A DNA stretch of 36,488 nucleotides from an uncultured Verrucomicrobiota bacterium (GTDB lineage Bacteria > Verrucomicrobiota > Kiritimatiellia > RFP12 > UBA3636), in contig CAMOSH010000015.1 of NCBI GenBank assembly GCA_946624575.1, positions 1 through 36,488 of the forward strand, given 5' to 3'. The notes below the pieces were generated by a model. The model was not told the origin of the DNA. It saw nothing but the letters and a program-made list of their open reading frames with translations, and did not search any database. Each line of letters starts with the position of its first letter. Position 1 is the first letter of the stretch. Made by a program: the position numbers and the translations under genes. Of this stretch, positions 29,754 through 36,488 are shown piece after piece.

Positions 29754-32324
29754 ATGGATGTCGAAGAGAGGAATGTGGCTGTGCAGACTTTTCACGACAG
29801 CAGTGGCGTCCGTTCATCGCACCCGGTGTCAGGCGGGGGCGCTCAGGTTTTGCATGACGGCGAAGAGGCGGTTTTCGACTTCGGCCCGGAGACGGTCGGC
29901 GGCTTCGCTGCGTTCGAGGTGGTTTCGTTCAAGGCGGCGCCGGACGGGACTCTTCCCGTGCTGCGTCTTTCCTACGCCTGCCACCCGGAGGGACTGTCGC
30001 GGGACGGCGACTTCACGCGGGAGGAAAGCGCCTACTACCTGCATGTGGACAACCCGGTGCTTCCCGCCAACCCCGGTCGCTTCGAGATCTACACGATTCC
30101 GCGCACGGGGACGTTCGTCGCGCCGCTCCTTCAGGGGCAGCTGCGCTACGTGCGCGCCGAGCAGGAGACGCCAGGCGCCGCCGTCGAGATCGCGGGTTTG
30201 CGCATCGTCAACGCCGGAGTCCACTCCGAGGCTCCGGCGGTTGGTTCGTTCGAGTGCGCCGATCCAAAACTGGAGGCGATCTGGCACCTCGGCGTCCGCT
30301 CGTGCCAGCTCTCGTCGTTCCCGAACCCCGACGGCTGGCGCGTCGTCGAGGGCGCGCTTCTTCCGCGCCGCCTCGAACGCGGTGCCGCGGACGGCTGGTG
30401 CCGCTTCGTTCCGGACTTCTCCGGAACGCTGGAACTCGACGTCGAGTTCCGCCGCAATCCGCACTTCGACGGCCCTGCCTTCTTCGAGGTCTTCACCGGC
30501 TGGCTCGACGCCGAGCCCGCCGTGCGCGAAACGATCCGCCAGGAAGGACCCGACGGCGCCATCCGCACCGTCCGCGTTCCGCTGAAGCCCGGCCGCTTCG
30601 GCTTCCGCCTCGAAAAGGAGCAGTGGCCGGTCGTGCATGCGGTGCGGGTGCTGGACGAATCCGGCGCAGTGCGGTGGCGCGAGGATTTTGGCAAATGTTC
30701 ACAAATCTCAAATGTTCACAAATCCTCATTGAGCGTCAATGACGCAAATGCCAATATCAATGGCGGCGCGCTCGGCGAGCGCGCCCTACCGGAAAAGGGG
30801 GGGGCGAGCCGGCCCGGCGAGATGGTAGGGGCCGACCGCCGGGCGGCCCGCAATTTGGATTTGCCAATTGTGGACAATTTTGAACAATTGCCAATTGTGA
30901 ACAATGCCACCGCCCCCCGCCCCGGCTCCGCCCTGAACTGGGTCTATCCCTCCGCACCTCCCTACCTCGCTGACGGCGCCAAGCGCGACCGCCTCGTCTG
31001 GAGCGGCGACCTGTGGTGGTCGCAGCGCACCGCCTACTTCGCGTTCGGGCCGGGCGACCCATTCGTCGCCGGCGCGCTCCGCATCCTTGCCGCTCACCAG
31101 ACGCCCGAGGGGTTCATCCACGCCGCGCCCTACGCGCACGACGACGCGCCGCCGCGCTCCGGCGACTACGGACTCTTCGCCTCGGACGAATTCTCGGCCT
31201 GGTTCGTGCCGGTCCTGTGGCAGCATCTTCTCTACACGGGCGACGAAGCGCTGGCGCGCGAACTCTGGCCCGCCGCCGATCGCGACTTGCGCTACCTCGC
31301 CACGCGCATGAGGCCGGACGGTCTTCACGCGCCGCGCCTCGAAACCTCCAAGCACGCCTACGCGATGGACTGCGGCGACCTCTCGAAGCGCGTGTACCAG
31401 AACCTCGTCTTCTGGATGGCCTGGCGCGACGGCGCCCACCTCGCCCGCGCACTCGGCTTCGACGCCCGCGCCGCCGAGCTGGAGGCGCTCGCCCGCGACC
31501 AAGCCGCCGCCATCCGGCGGGCGTTCCTCCGGGAGCGCAGGCATGGGGAGTGCCGCGAGACGCCGCACCCATCGCAGTCTGGGAGCGCGGGCATCTTGCC
31601 CGCGGTATTGCAGGCTGGAAGCCTGCGCTCCCTGGAAACGCCGCTGGATCCGCTTTCCTGCTCGATGCTGCTTGCTTCCGGCTTCCTCTCCGACGCCGAC
31701 GCGCTCGCCCTCGTCCGCTCGCGTCCCGGCGGCGACTGGGGCGTCGGCAAGTTCCGCATTCTCGCGATGCGCGGAATGCTCCGCCACGGGCTCGCCGCCG
31801 ACGCCATGCGCCTCCTCGACGAAGGCAACTGGTCCGCCCTCTCCGACCCCGCCTGGCCGGGGGCGCACTGCACCACCGAATGCCTCTACCTCTACACCCA
31901 CGGCTGGTGGGACGAGTCGCACCCCGACACCTCGGTCTCCGACCTCTTCCAGAACTTTCTCCTCGGCGTCGAACCGGTCGAGCCCGGCTTCCGCGTCTTC
32001 CGCATCGCTCCGCAGCCACCCGAAGGCCTCGACTGGGCCCGTGGCAGAGTCCCCACTCCGCACGGTCTGATTGAAGTCGAATGGCGGCTCGGAAAAGCAG
32101 GGGAATGCGGCTTTCAGCCGCGTTCCGACGACGAGGCCGGAAGACCGCATTCCCAGAGCGGACGAGCCGTCCGCGCTCCGGCAACCCTCTCCATTTCCGT
32201 GCCTTCCGGCACCACCGCCCTTCTTCCCGACGGCCGCGCCTTCGGTCCCGGCCGCCACAACTCAATCTTCGACTGCAATCGAGGGCAACCGACTGCAATC
32301 GACAAAACGAAAGGCACACCATGA
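29754..32324 (+). CDS. GH78-type alpha-L-rhamnosidase with three repeat insertions
   Basis: 856 residues, no signal peptide. N-terminal beta-sandwiches (residues about 1-310) include F-D-F-G-P-E-T-V-G-G and Y-C-H-P-E-G-like stretches. The (alpha/alpha)6 barrel (about 395-740) has K-R-D-R-L-V-W-S-G-D-L-W-W (Asp419, likely catalytic region) and C-T-T-E-C-L-Y (Glu709), then the G-V-E-P-V-E-P-G-F-R beta domain. Expected reaction: removal of alpha-L-rhamnose from oligosaccharides. Repeat-derived segments are read in frame at 30690-30910 (linker), 31581-31632 (within the barrel) and 32101-32154 (C-terminal domain). The first ATG (29724) lies inside the promoter, so 29754 is used. The stop overlaps the next ATG (ATGA). 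Confidence 0.82.
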   Translation: MDVEERNVAVQTFHDSSGVRSSHPVSGGGAQVLHDGEEAVFDFGPETVGGFAAFEVVSFKAAPDGTLPVLRLSYACHPEGLSRDGDFTREESAYYLHVDNPVLPANPGRFEIYTIPRTGTFVAPLLQGQLRYVRAEQETPGAAVEIAGLRIVNAGVHSEAPAVGSFECADPKLEAIWHLGVRSCQLSSFPNPDGWRVVEGALLPRRLERGAADGWCRFVPDFSGTLELDVEFRRNPHFDGPAFFEVFTGWLDAEPAVRETIRQEGPDGAIRTVRVPLKPGRFGFRLEKEQWPVVHAVRVLDESGAVRWREDFGKCSQISNVHKSSLSVNDANANINGGALGERALPEKGGASRPGEMVGADRRAARNLDLPIVDNFEQLPIVNNATAPRPGSALNWVYPSAPPYLADGAKRDRLVWSGDLWWSQRTAYFAFGPGDPFVAGALRILAAHQTPEGFIHAAPYAHDDAPPRSGDYGLFASDEFSAWFVPVLWQHLLYTGDEALARELWPAADRDLRYLATRMRPDGLHAPRLETSKHAYAMDCGDLSKRVYQNLVFWMAWRDGAHLARALGFDARAAELEALARDQAAAIRRAFLRERRHGECRETPHPSQSGSAGILPAVLQAGSLRSLETPLDPLSCSMLLASGFLSDADALALVRSRPGGDWGVGKFRILAMRGMLRHGLAADAMRLLDEGNWSALSDPAWPGAHCTTECLYLYTHGWWDESHPDTSVSDLFQNFLLGVEPVEPGFRVFRIAPQPPEGLDWARGRVPTPHGLIEVEWRLGKAGECGFQPRSDDEAGRPHSQSGRAVRAPATLSISVPSGTTALLPDGRAFGPGRHNSIFDCNRGQPTAIDKTKGTP
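30690..30910 (+). repeat. Composite repeat read in frame in the GH78 linker
   Basis: Modules in order: GGCAAATGTTCACAAATC, TTCACAAATCCTCATTG, AATGGCGGCGCGCTCGGCG then AGCGCGCCCTACCGG, GGGGCGAGCCGGCCCGGCGAG in part, TAGGGGCCGACCGCCGGGCG, CGCAATTTGGATTTGCC, and AT-rich AATTGTGAACAAT. Translated: N-V-H-K-S-S-L, N-G-G-A-L-G-E-R-A-L-P, G-A-D-R-R-A-A-R-N-L-D-L-P. The same peptides occur, in the same frame, in the gene at 35785. Individual modules also occur in non-coding DNA. Confidence 0.88.
31581..31632 (+). repeat. Palindromic GGGAGCGC repeat inside the GH78 barrel
   Basis: GGGAGCGCGGGCATCTTGCC and GGCTGGAAGCCTGCGCTCCC are the halves of a long inverted repeat bounded by GGGAGCGC and GCGCTCCC. 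A second copy is at 32397-32451. It encodes G-S-A-G-I-L-P-A-V-L-Q-A-G-S-L-R-S. A partial copy, GGGAGCGCAGGCAT, precedes it near 31533. Confidence 0.88.
32101..32154 (+). repeat. Palindromic repeat inside the GH78 C-terminal domain
   Basis: Bounded by GGGAATGCGG (32101-32110) and CCGCATTCCC (32145-32154), a perfect 10-bp inverted repeat, with the inner palindrome GCGGCTTTCAGCCGC. Read in frame as E-C-G-F-Q-P-R-S-D-D-E-A-G-R-P-H-S. Different sequence but the same design as the repeats at 31581 and 2601. Confidence 0.8.
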
Positions 32325-35300
32325 AAACAACGACTCGTCACAATTCCGCAGGCGAAAATCCCTCGTTGGGAGGTGCGGCCTCTGGCCGCGCCCGCTGGGA
32401 GCGCAGGCATCTTGCCTGCGAAAACTCCGCGGGCTGGAAGCCCGCGCTCCCAGGCCAGCTTTTCGCTCGCGCCTTTGCGCTTGCATGCGCAATCGTCGCG
32501 CAATGCGCCGTGCTGGTCATTTGCGCTCTCGCCGTGCCAGCGGCGAGTCTCGCCCGCACGGTCTCCATCGCCTCTGCAACGGATTCCGCGCTCACGCTCG
32601 CCTTCGGCGACGCGGATGGCGCCGCCTACACGCTTGCCTGGGGCTGCGGCGCCACCGACGGCGGCATCGCCACCAACGCCTGGGATTCGTTCGAGATTCT
32701 CGGCTCCGTCGCGGCCGACGCGACCTCGCAGACCATTCCGCTCCCTGCGAACTGGGGCGACATGGTGAAGAGCCTCCGCTTCTTCCTCCTCTCACCCGAA
32801 ACGCGCCCCTACGCCAAGCGACTCGAATACATTGCATCGTCGCAGAACAAGGATTCCCCGACGCAGTGGATTGACACGCAAGTTCTAGGGAAAGTAGGCG
32901 TGGTGGCCGAAATCGATGTTGCCTGTATTTCGATGACCGACTGCACCATTCTCGGATGCCGCAAGGATGGCGGCGACACGCGCTTCTACCCAGTCCACTG
33001 GGCGAACCAAAAATGGTGGAAAGGCTGGTTGCGGGGCGGCGTTTACTGGTCAACTTCCCCCGAAATTTCAAATGGCCAAAAGTATCATGTTCGCTCCGTT
33101 TTCAAAAGTGGCGAGCAGGCATTCTACGTTGACGGCGTTTCAAAAGGCACGCCAACATCGGAAACGTCGTCGTTCGATTCGGGCATCAGCATGTATCTTT
33201 TCGCCGCCAACAAATATGGCACAGGGGTGTTTCAGGGAGCCAGCGCCCGCATCTATTCGGCCAAGATCTGGCTCGACGGTGAGCTGAAGCGCGACTTCGT
33301 TCCGTGCAAGGACGAAAACGGCGTGGCCTGCCTCTACGACCTCGTCTCCGGCGACTACTTCCGCAACGGCGGCTCCCAACCCTTCACGGCAGGCGCGGAG
33401 ATTCCGCTCGGCTTCGTCGTCTCCGCCACGTCGGCGGCCCACAACTGGGTCTCCGCCAACACACTCGTCGTCCAGCCCGGAATCCCCATGTCGCTGTCGG
33501 CCGACTTTTCCTACGACGCGGTGCTACTGCGCGACACGCTGACGCTCACAGGCGGGACACTCACCACGCCGACCGTCACGGTCGATGGCCCGGCCGGCGG
33601 CGTCGAGGTGAAAGGCGGAACGCTTCCGTCTTCGGCCCGTCTCTCGCTTTCTCCAGATGTCGAAACCGAGAACGAATACGCCACTCTCCTTACGCTGCGT
33701 TCCGGCAAGACAACGCTCCAGTGCGCCACGAACGCCAACTTCACCGTCGCGGCGCGCATCCACTTCCTCGGCGGCTCGCTCGGATGCACTTCCTTCTCCG
33801 GCACGCCGCTCTGCTCGGCGAACGGCGGCAAGTGGATTCTCGAAGGAACGGCCTCGTACCCGATTCGCTTCGGACCGCTTGGACTTCAGCGCATGAGCTG
33901 GCTCACGGGTGACGGCTCTGTCGAAACACGCGGACCATGCGAAGTCGTTATCGACACCTCCGACTACAACGCCGAAAACGACTGGCGCGGCACCGTCTGG
34001 CTCAACACATCGCATACGACGTGGAACCACACGGGCAGCCTCGTCCTTTCCAACGCAGTCGATGTTATTTGCCGCGCCGACGACTGCCTTCCCTCCGGCC
34101 CGCAGACGGGCGGCATCGTCCTCAAGTGGATCAACCGCGCCGGCCCGCCCGCGCCGCGCCTGAACCTCAACGGCCATTCGGTTGCCGTGAACGGCATCGA
34201 TTGTTCTGCGGGCGGCGTCATCACGAACTCCGCCTCCACCGTCGCGACGCTCCGCATCGGCGAGGGCGACGCGGTCGGTTCCATCACGAACCTCGTCCTC
34301 TCCGGCGGCAACATCAATCTCGTGAAGCGCGGCGCCGAGACGAATATCGTCTCGCTCGGCGGCTCCGACATCGCCGCGCTCCGCGTCGAGGCCGGAACGC
34401 TCGTCGTGACAGGCGAGTCGGGGATGCGACTTTCAGCAGCCTCCGTCTCCGTCGCCGAGGGCGCGACGCTCGTCATCGAGCGCACGGCGCTTTGCACCCC
34501 CGCGTTCTCCGGCGACGGCCCCGTCGAAAAGATGGACGGCGGCAAATTGGAAATCACCTTCGGCGACAACGGCTCGGCCGACACACTCGTCTGGGACGAC
34601 CCCGAACTCCCCGACGGCACTGCCTTCATCAAGACTGGCTCCAACCGCGTTATCGTGCAGACGGAAGAGGCGCTTGGATCGGACATCGACGTGCGCGGCG
34701 GCACGCTCGTATTCTCAGGCCGCACCTGCACCAACGAGTGGTATCGCTTTCTTTTCAACGGAACCCAATACCCCCAGCAGAACCAGATCGCCATCGGCGA
34801 CCTGCGCGTCTTTTCCGACACGACCGGTGCCGAAAACGTCGCAAAGGGAATCGGGAGCGGCGGCAACATCCTCGCCGCCGGAACCGACCCGGCGAATCTC
34901 GCGCCCGGCCAATGCGTCGCCCACTTCGCCACGACGACGACGGTTCCTTCCGGACAGTCGGCCAATCTCTGGGACCTGCGCAACGCGTTTGACAATGATG
35001 CCTACAACGCCGTCCTGTCGGCCGGCACCTATTACATCTACAACAACGCCTCGCAAACCTGGATCGCCTTCCGCATGGCTGCGGGCAAGAACTGCGTCCA
35101 GTCCTACCTTCCGGTCAAGGCAAGCGGAATCACCTGGTACTGGCATCCGAGCGCATGGCGCTTCGAGACTAGCCCCGACGGCGTGAACTGGCAGACGGTC
35201 GATACGCGGACCGGCGCGATTTCCGAGAGCGGCTACGGCTCGACTCCATTCGTGATCAAGGGCTTCCTCGCCGACGGCGCGGCGGGCTTTGCTTCGGCCG

Positions 35301-35638
35301 CGAACGTGAAGGTCGCCTCCGGCGCGACGCTCGACGCCTCGGGCGTCGCGGGCGGCCAGACGCTCTCGCGCCTCACCATCGACATGGCAACCGGCGGCGG
35401 CACGATCCGCGGCGTGACCATCGCGCAGGGCGGAGTCTTCGACCTCGTGAACGTCCCGGCGGGAACGTCGCTCTACGGCCTCACGCTCCCCGTGACATTT
35501 GCCGACGTCGCCGATGGCGGCAACTTCGTTTCGTGGACGGTTCGCGTGGACGGCGTGGCGGTCCGTTCCGGAGTCCCGAAGCTCAAGGACGGCGCAATCA
35601 CCTTCATCGACGGCGGAACGATGTGGATCATGAGATGA
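32321..35638 (+). CDS. Giant secreted LamG/autotransporter-like surface protein
   Basis: 1105 residues. A hydrophobic export signal lies at about 48-78 (A-R-A-F-A-L-A-C-A-I-V-A-Q-C-A-V-L-V-I-C), preceded by an unusually long n-region that is repeat-derived. Residues about 165-365 are a LamG-like jellyroll: Q-W-I-D-T-Q-V, A-R-I-Y-S-A-K-I-W, D-F-V-P-C-K-D-E-N-G-V-A-C-L-Y-D-L, F-T-A-G. Then come long beta-strand repeats with G-G-T-L motifs. Residues about 806-985 look like a discoidin-type carbohydrate-binding domain (W-Y-R-F-L-F-N-G-T). It ends G-G-T-M-W-I-M-R. It is translationally coupled to the GH78 gene (ATGA), with AAAGG just upstream. Probably a surface glycan-binding protein or adhesin; no enzyme signature seen. 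Confidence 0.8.
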   Translation: MKTTTRHNSAGENPSLGGAASGRARWERRHLACENSAGWKPALPGQLFARAFALACAIVAQCAVLVICALAVPAASLARTVSIASATDSALTLAFGDADGAAYTLAWGCGATDGGIATNAWDSFEILGSVAADATSQTIPLPANWGDMVKSLRFFLLSPETRPYAKRLEYIASSQNKDSPTQWIDTQVLGKVGVVAEIDVACISMTDCTILGCRKDGGDTRFYPVHWANQKWWKGWLRGGVYWSTSPEISNGQKYHVRSVFKSGEQAFYVDGVSKGTPTSETSSFDSGISMYLFAANKYGTGVFQGASARIYSAKIWLDGELKRDFVPCKDENGVACLYDLVSGDYFRNGGSQPFTAGAEIPLGFVVSATSAAHNWVSANTLVVQPGIPMSLSADFSYDAVLLRDTLTLTGGTLTTPTVTVDGPAGGVEVKGGTLPSSARLSLSPDVETENEYATLLTLRSGKTTLQCATNANFTVAARIHFLGGSLGCTSFSGTPLCSANGGKWILEGTASYPIRFGPLGLQRMSWLTGDGSVETRGPCEVVIDTSDYNAENDWRGTVWLNTSHTTWNHTGSLVLSNAVDVICRADDCLPSGPQTGGIVLKWINRAGPPAPRLNLNGHSVAVNGIDCSAGGVITNSASTVATLRIGEGDAVGSITNLVLSGGNINLVKRGAETNIVSLGGSDIAALRVEAGTLVVTGESGMRLSAASVSVAEGATLVIERTALCTPAFSGDGPVEKMDGGKLEITFGDNGSADTLVWDDPELPDGTAFIKTGSNRVIVQTEEALGSDIDVRGGTLVFSGRTCTNEWYRFLFNGTQYPQQNQIAIGDLRVFSDTTGAENVAKGIGSGGNILAAGTDPANLAPGQCVAHFATTTTVPSGQSANLWDLRNAFDNDAYNAVLSAGTYYIYNNASQTWIAFRMAAGKNCVQSYLPVKASGITWYWHPSAWRFETSPDGVNWQTVDTRTGAISESGYGSTPFVIKGFLADGAAGFASAANVKVASGATLDASGVAGGQTLSRLTIDMATGGGTIRGVTIAQGGVFDLVNVPAGTSLYGLTLPVTFADVADGGNFVSWTVRVDGVAVRSGVPKLKDGAITFIDGGTMWIMR
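32368..32451 (+). repeat. Two palindromic repeats in the export-signal region
   Basis: GGGAGGTGCGGCCTCTGGCC followed by GCGCCC is a palindrome around GCGGCC/GGCCGC. Next to it, 32397-32451 is the GGGAGCGC repeat already seen at 31581-31632. Together they encode residues about 17-44 of the LamG protein, before the hydrophobic core. No ATG, GTG or TTG follows in frame before the core, so the ribosome has to read through them. Confidence 0.88.
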
Positions 35639-35639
35639 A

Positions 35640-35730
35640 GTTGAAAAGTTGAAAGGTTGAAAAGTTGAAAAGGGCAAAGACACGGTGATTTCTTGGACAG
35701 GATTGCAGGATGAACAGGATTGACAGGATT
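35640..35730. repeat. 8-bp array and ACAGGATT repeat after the LamG gene
   Basis: Four GTTGAARR units (35640-35671) begin two bases after the LamG stop. From 35695 the word GGACAGGATTGCAGGATGAAC and then AGGATTGACAGGATT form a short direct-repeat tract. No gene is seen here. Confidence 0.85.
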
Positions 35731-35736
35731 GTTTCA

Positions 35737-35782
35737 GCCACAAAGAACGCAAAGACTTTGTGCTCTATGTGTTCTTTGTGGC
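35737..35782 (+). repeat. Hairpin of the GCCACAAAG family abutting a start codon
   Basis: GCCACAAAGAAC (35737-35748) and GTTCTTTGTGGC (35771-35782) form a perfect 12-bp stem. The element belongs to the same family as the 170-bp repeats at 26681. It ends two bases before ATG 35785, where a ribosome-binding site would normally lie. Confidence 0.75.
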
Positions 35783-35784
35783 GA

Positions 35785-36488
35785 ATGGCTCCTCCGCGCC
35801 TCTGCGTCTCTGCGTGGACGCTCGCCATACTTCAGGCGGTCGCCTCCGCCGCCGCGCTTCCTCTCCCGCCGCTGGAGTGGACGTTCTCCGGCGCGGCGCG
35901 GATGGAGGGCGGTGCGCTCGTCGTGGACGCTCCGCCGGAGGCCCCCGGCGGCGGCGCGACGGCCCGCCTCGACCTGCGCCCGTTCCGCAACAAGTCGTTT
36001 CGGCTCACCGTGCGCGCTTCGATGGAGGGCGTCCCGCGCCCGAAGTTTTCCTACGAGGGCCTGAAGTTCCAGTTCACGATCTACGACCGGCTCATCCGCC
36101 GCCGCGCCTATGTCGAGACCGTGCCGCAACGCTTCGGCGACATGGCCGAGACGACGCTCGAGCTGCGCTACGACGCGGCCGTCCACGACGCCGACGAGGC
36201 CTCGCTCTTCCTCGGCCTCCAAAACGCCTCCGGCCGCGTCCGCTTCGACCTCTCCACCCTCGCCGTCGAGGAAGCCCCCAGCGCCTTCACCATCACCAAC
36301 CAGGACTACATCGTCCGCTATGCGGACGACGATTGTTCACAATCGTTCGCAATTGGCGATTGTCCACAAATCCCAAATGTTCACAAATCCTCATTGTACA
36401 CCAATGTCAATGGCGGCGCGCTCGGCGAGCGCGCCCTGCCGGTAGGGGCCGACCTTCGGGCGGACCGCAATTTGGATTTGCCATTTGT
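35785..36488 (+). CDS. N-terminus of an exported, probably glycan-active protein
   Basis: 234 codons, open at the window edge. The signal peptide is M-A-P-P-R-L-C-V-S-A-W, then T-L-A-I-L-Q-A-V-A-S-A-A-A; its first residues are encoded by a CCTCTGCGTCTCTGCG repeat-like tract. Residues about 30-170 form a beta-sandwich resembling carbohydrate-binding N-domains of bacterial glycosidases: F-R-L-T-V-R-A-S, G-L-K-F-Q-F-T-I-Y, A-S-L-F-L-G-L-Q-N-A-S-G-R-V-R-F-D. A repeat-encoded linker follows (from residue about 184). A catalytic domain, perhaps GH5-like, probably lies beyond the edge, but that is inference. No Shine-Dalgarno is visible; a hairpin occupies that position. Confidence 0.65.
   Translation, partial: MAPPRLCVSAWTLAILQAVASAAALPLPPLEWTFSGAARMEGGALVVDAPPEAPGGGATARLDLRPFRNKSFRLTVRASMEGVPRPKFSYEGLKFQFTIYDRLIRRRAYVETVPQRFGDMAETTLELRYDAAVHDADEASLFLGLQNASGRVRFDLSTLAVEEAPSAFTITNQDYIVRYADDDCSQSFAIGDCPQIPNVHKSSLYTNVNGGALGERALPVGADLRADRNLDLPF
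36330..36488 (+). repeat. Composite repeat read in frame, second copy
   Basis: It has the same module order as 30690-30910: TTCACAAATCCTCATTG, AATGGCGGCGCGCTCGGCG, GTAGGGGCCGACC, CGCAATTTGGATTTGCC. Translated: N-V-H-K-S-S-L, N-G-G-A-L-G-E-R-A-L-P, G-A-D-L-R-A-D-R-N-L-D-L-P. Spacers between modules are 15 and 33 nt shorter than in the GH78 copy. The element continues past the window edge. Confidence 0.88.

Noticed and set aside
1-36488. tRNA, rRNA, transposase or phage genes
   Set aside because: None recognised on either strand; the repeats look non-autonomous and no mobilising enzyme is in the window.

Overview
The window is 36.5 kb of GC-rich bacterial DNA. It looks like an accessory, glycan-degrading region from a Verrucomicrobiota/Kiritimatiellota/Lentisphaerota-type bacterium. 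The reasons are a dense set of glycoside hydrolases, XylR-type regulators (LacI-like sensor fused to an AraC DNA-binding domain), large secreted beta-rich proteins, AAA-ATPase-like/PD-(D/E)XK genes, and many families of short interspersed repeats. The lineage is inferred from gene style. No rRNA, tRNA, transposase, integrase or CRISPR array was seen.

Layout: 1-2496 (minus), sugar-porter MFS transporter followed by glycerate kinase, which runs off the left edge. 2500-3050, intergenic repeats. 3053-3697 (minus), DinJ/YafQ toxin-antitoxin pair. 3700-4725, repeats plus remnants of a XylR-type regulator and an AAA-ATPase-like gene. 4777-14511 (plus), XylR-type regulator, secreted GH5, glycine-rich surface protein, SGNH esterase, GH127-type beta-L-arabinofuranosidase, beta-helix protein, beta-propeller glycosidase, then gene debris. 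14827-16928 (minus), orphan Ig-like fragment and a full-length AAA-ATPase-like nuclease gene with a leaderless promoter. 17058-25341 (minus), four-gene unit from one clear promoter: secreted beta-helix protein, glycosidase-esterase fusion, secreted TIM-barrel-like enzyme, cytoplasmic TIM-barrel-like protein. 25880-28450 (plus), SLOG/molybdenum-carrier-like protein, a 170-bp tandem repeat, and an exported tyrosine phosphatase. 28465-29643 (minus), a second XylR-type regulator, divergent from 29754-35638 (plus), a GH78-type alpha-L-rhamnosidase translationally coupled to a giant LamG/autotransporter-like protein. 35785-end (plus), N-terminus of another exported, probably glycan-active, protein.

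The enzymes point to plant or mucus polysaccharide use, probably arabinose- and rhamnose-containing pectin-like glycans. Exported GH5 and surface proteins would handle the polymer. Cytoplasmic SGNH, GH127, beta-propeller and GH78 enzymes would finish the oligosaccharides. XylR-type regulators would sense released sugars.

The most striking signal is how repeats interact with genes. At least six families of short repeats occur both between genes and in frame inside genes: a transporter loop, the AAA nuclease C-terminus, three places in the GH78 enzyme, the export-signal region of the LamG protein, and the linker of the last gene. One composite repeat is read in the same frame in two different genes although its internal spacers differ, by 15 and 33 nt, both multiples of three. 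Second, the three large secreted beta-rich proteins all end in a short hydrophobic run closed by a terminal Arg (VIYMR, VMIVR, MWIMR), while the other exported proteins do not; this could be an undescribed C-terminal signal. Third, two distant operons share a 13-bp promoter element, and two genes have promoters placed for leaderless transcripts.
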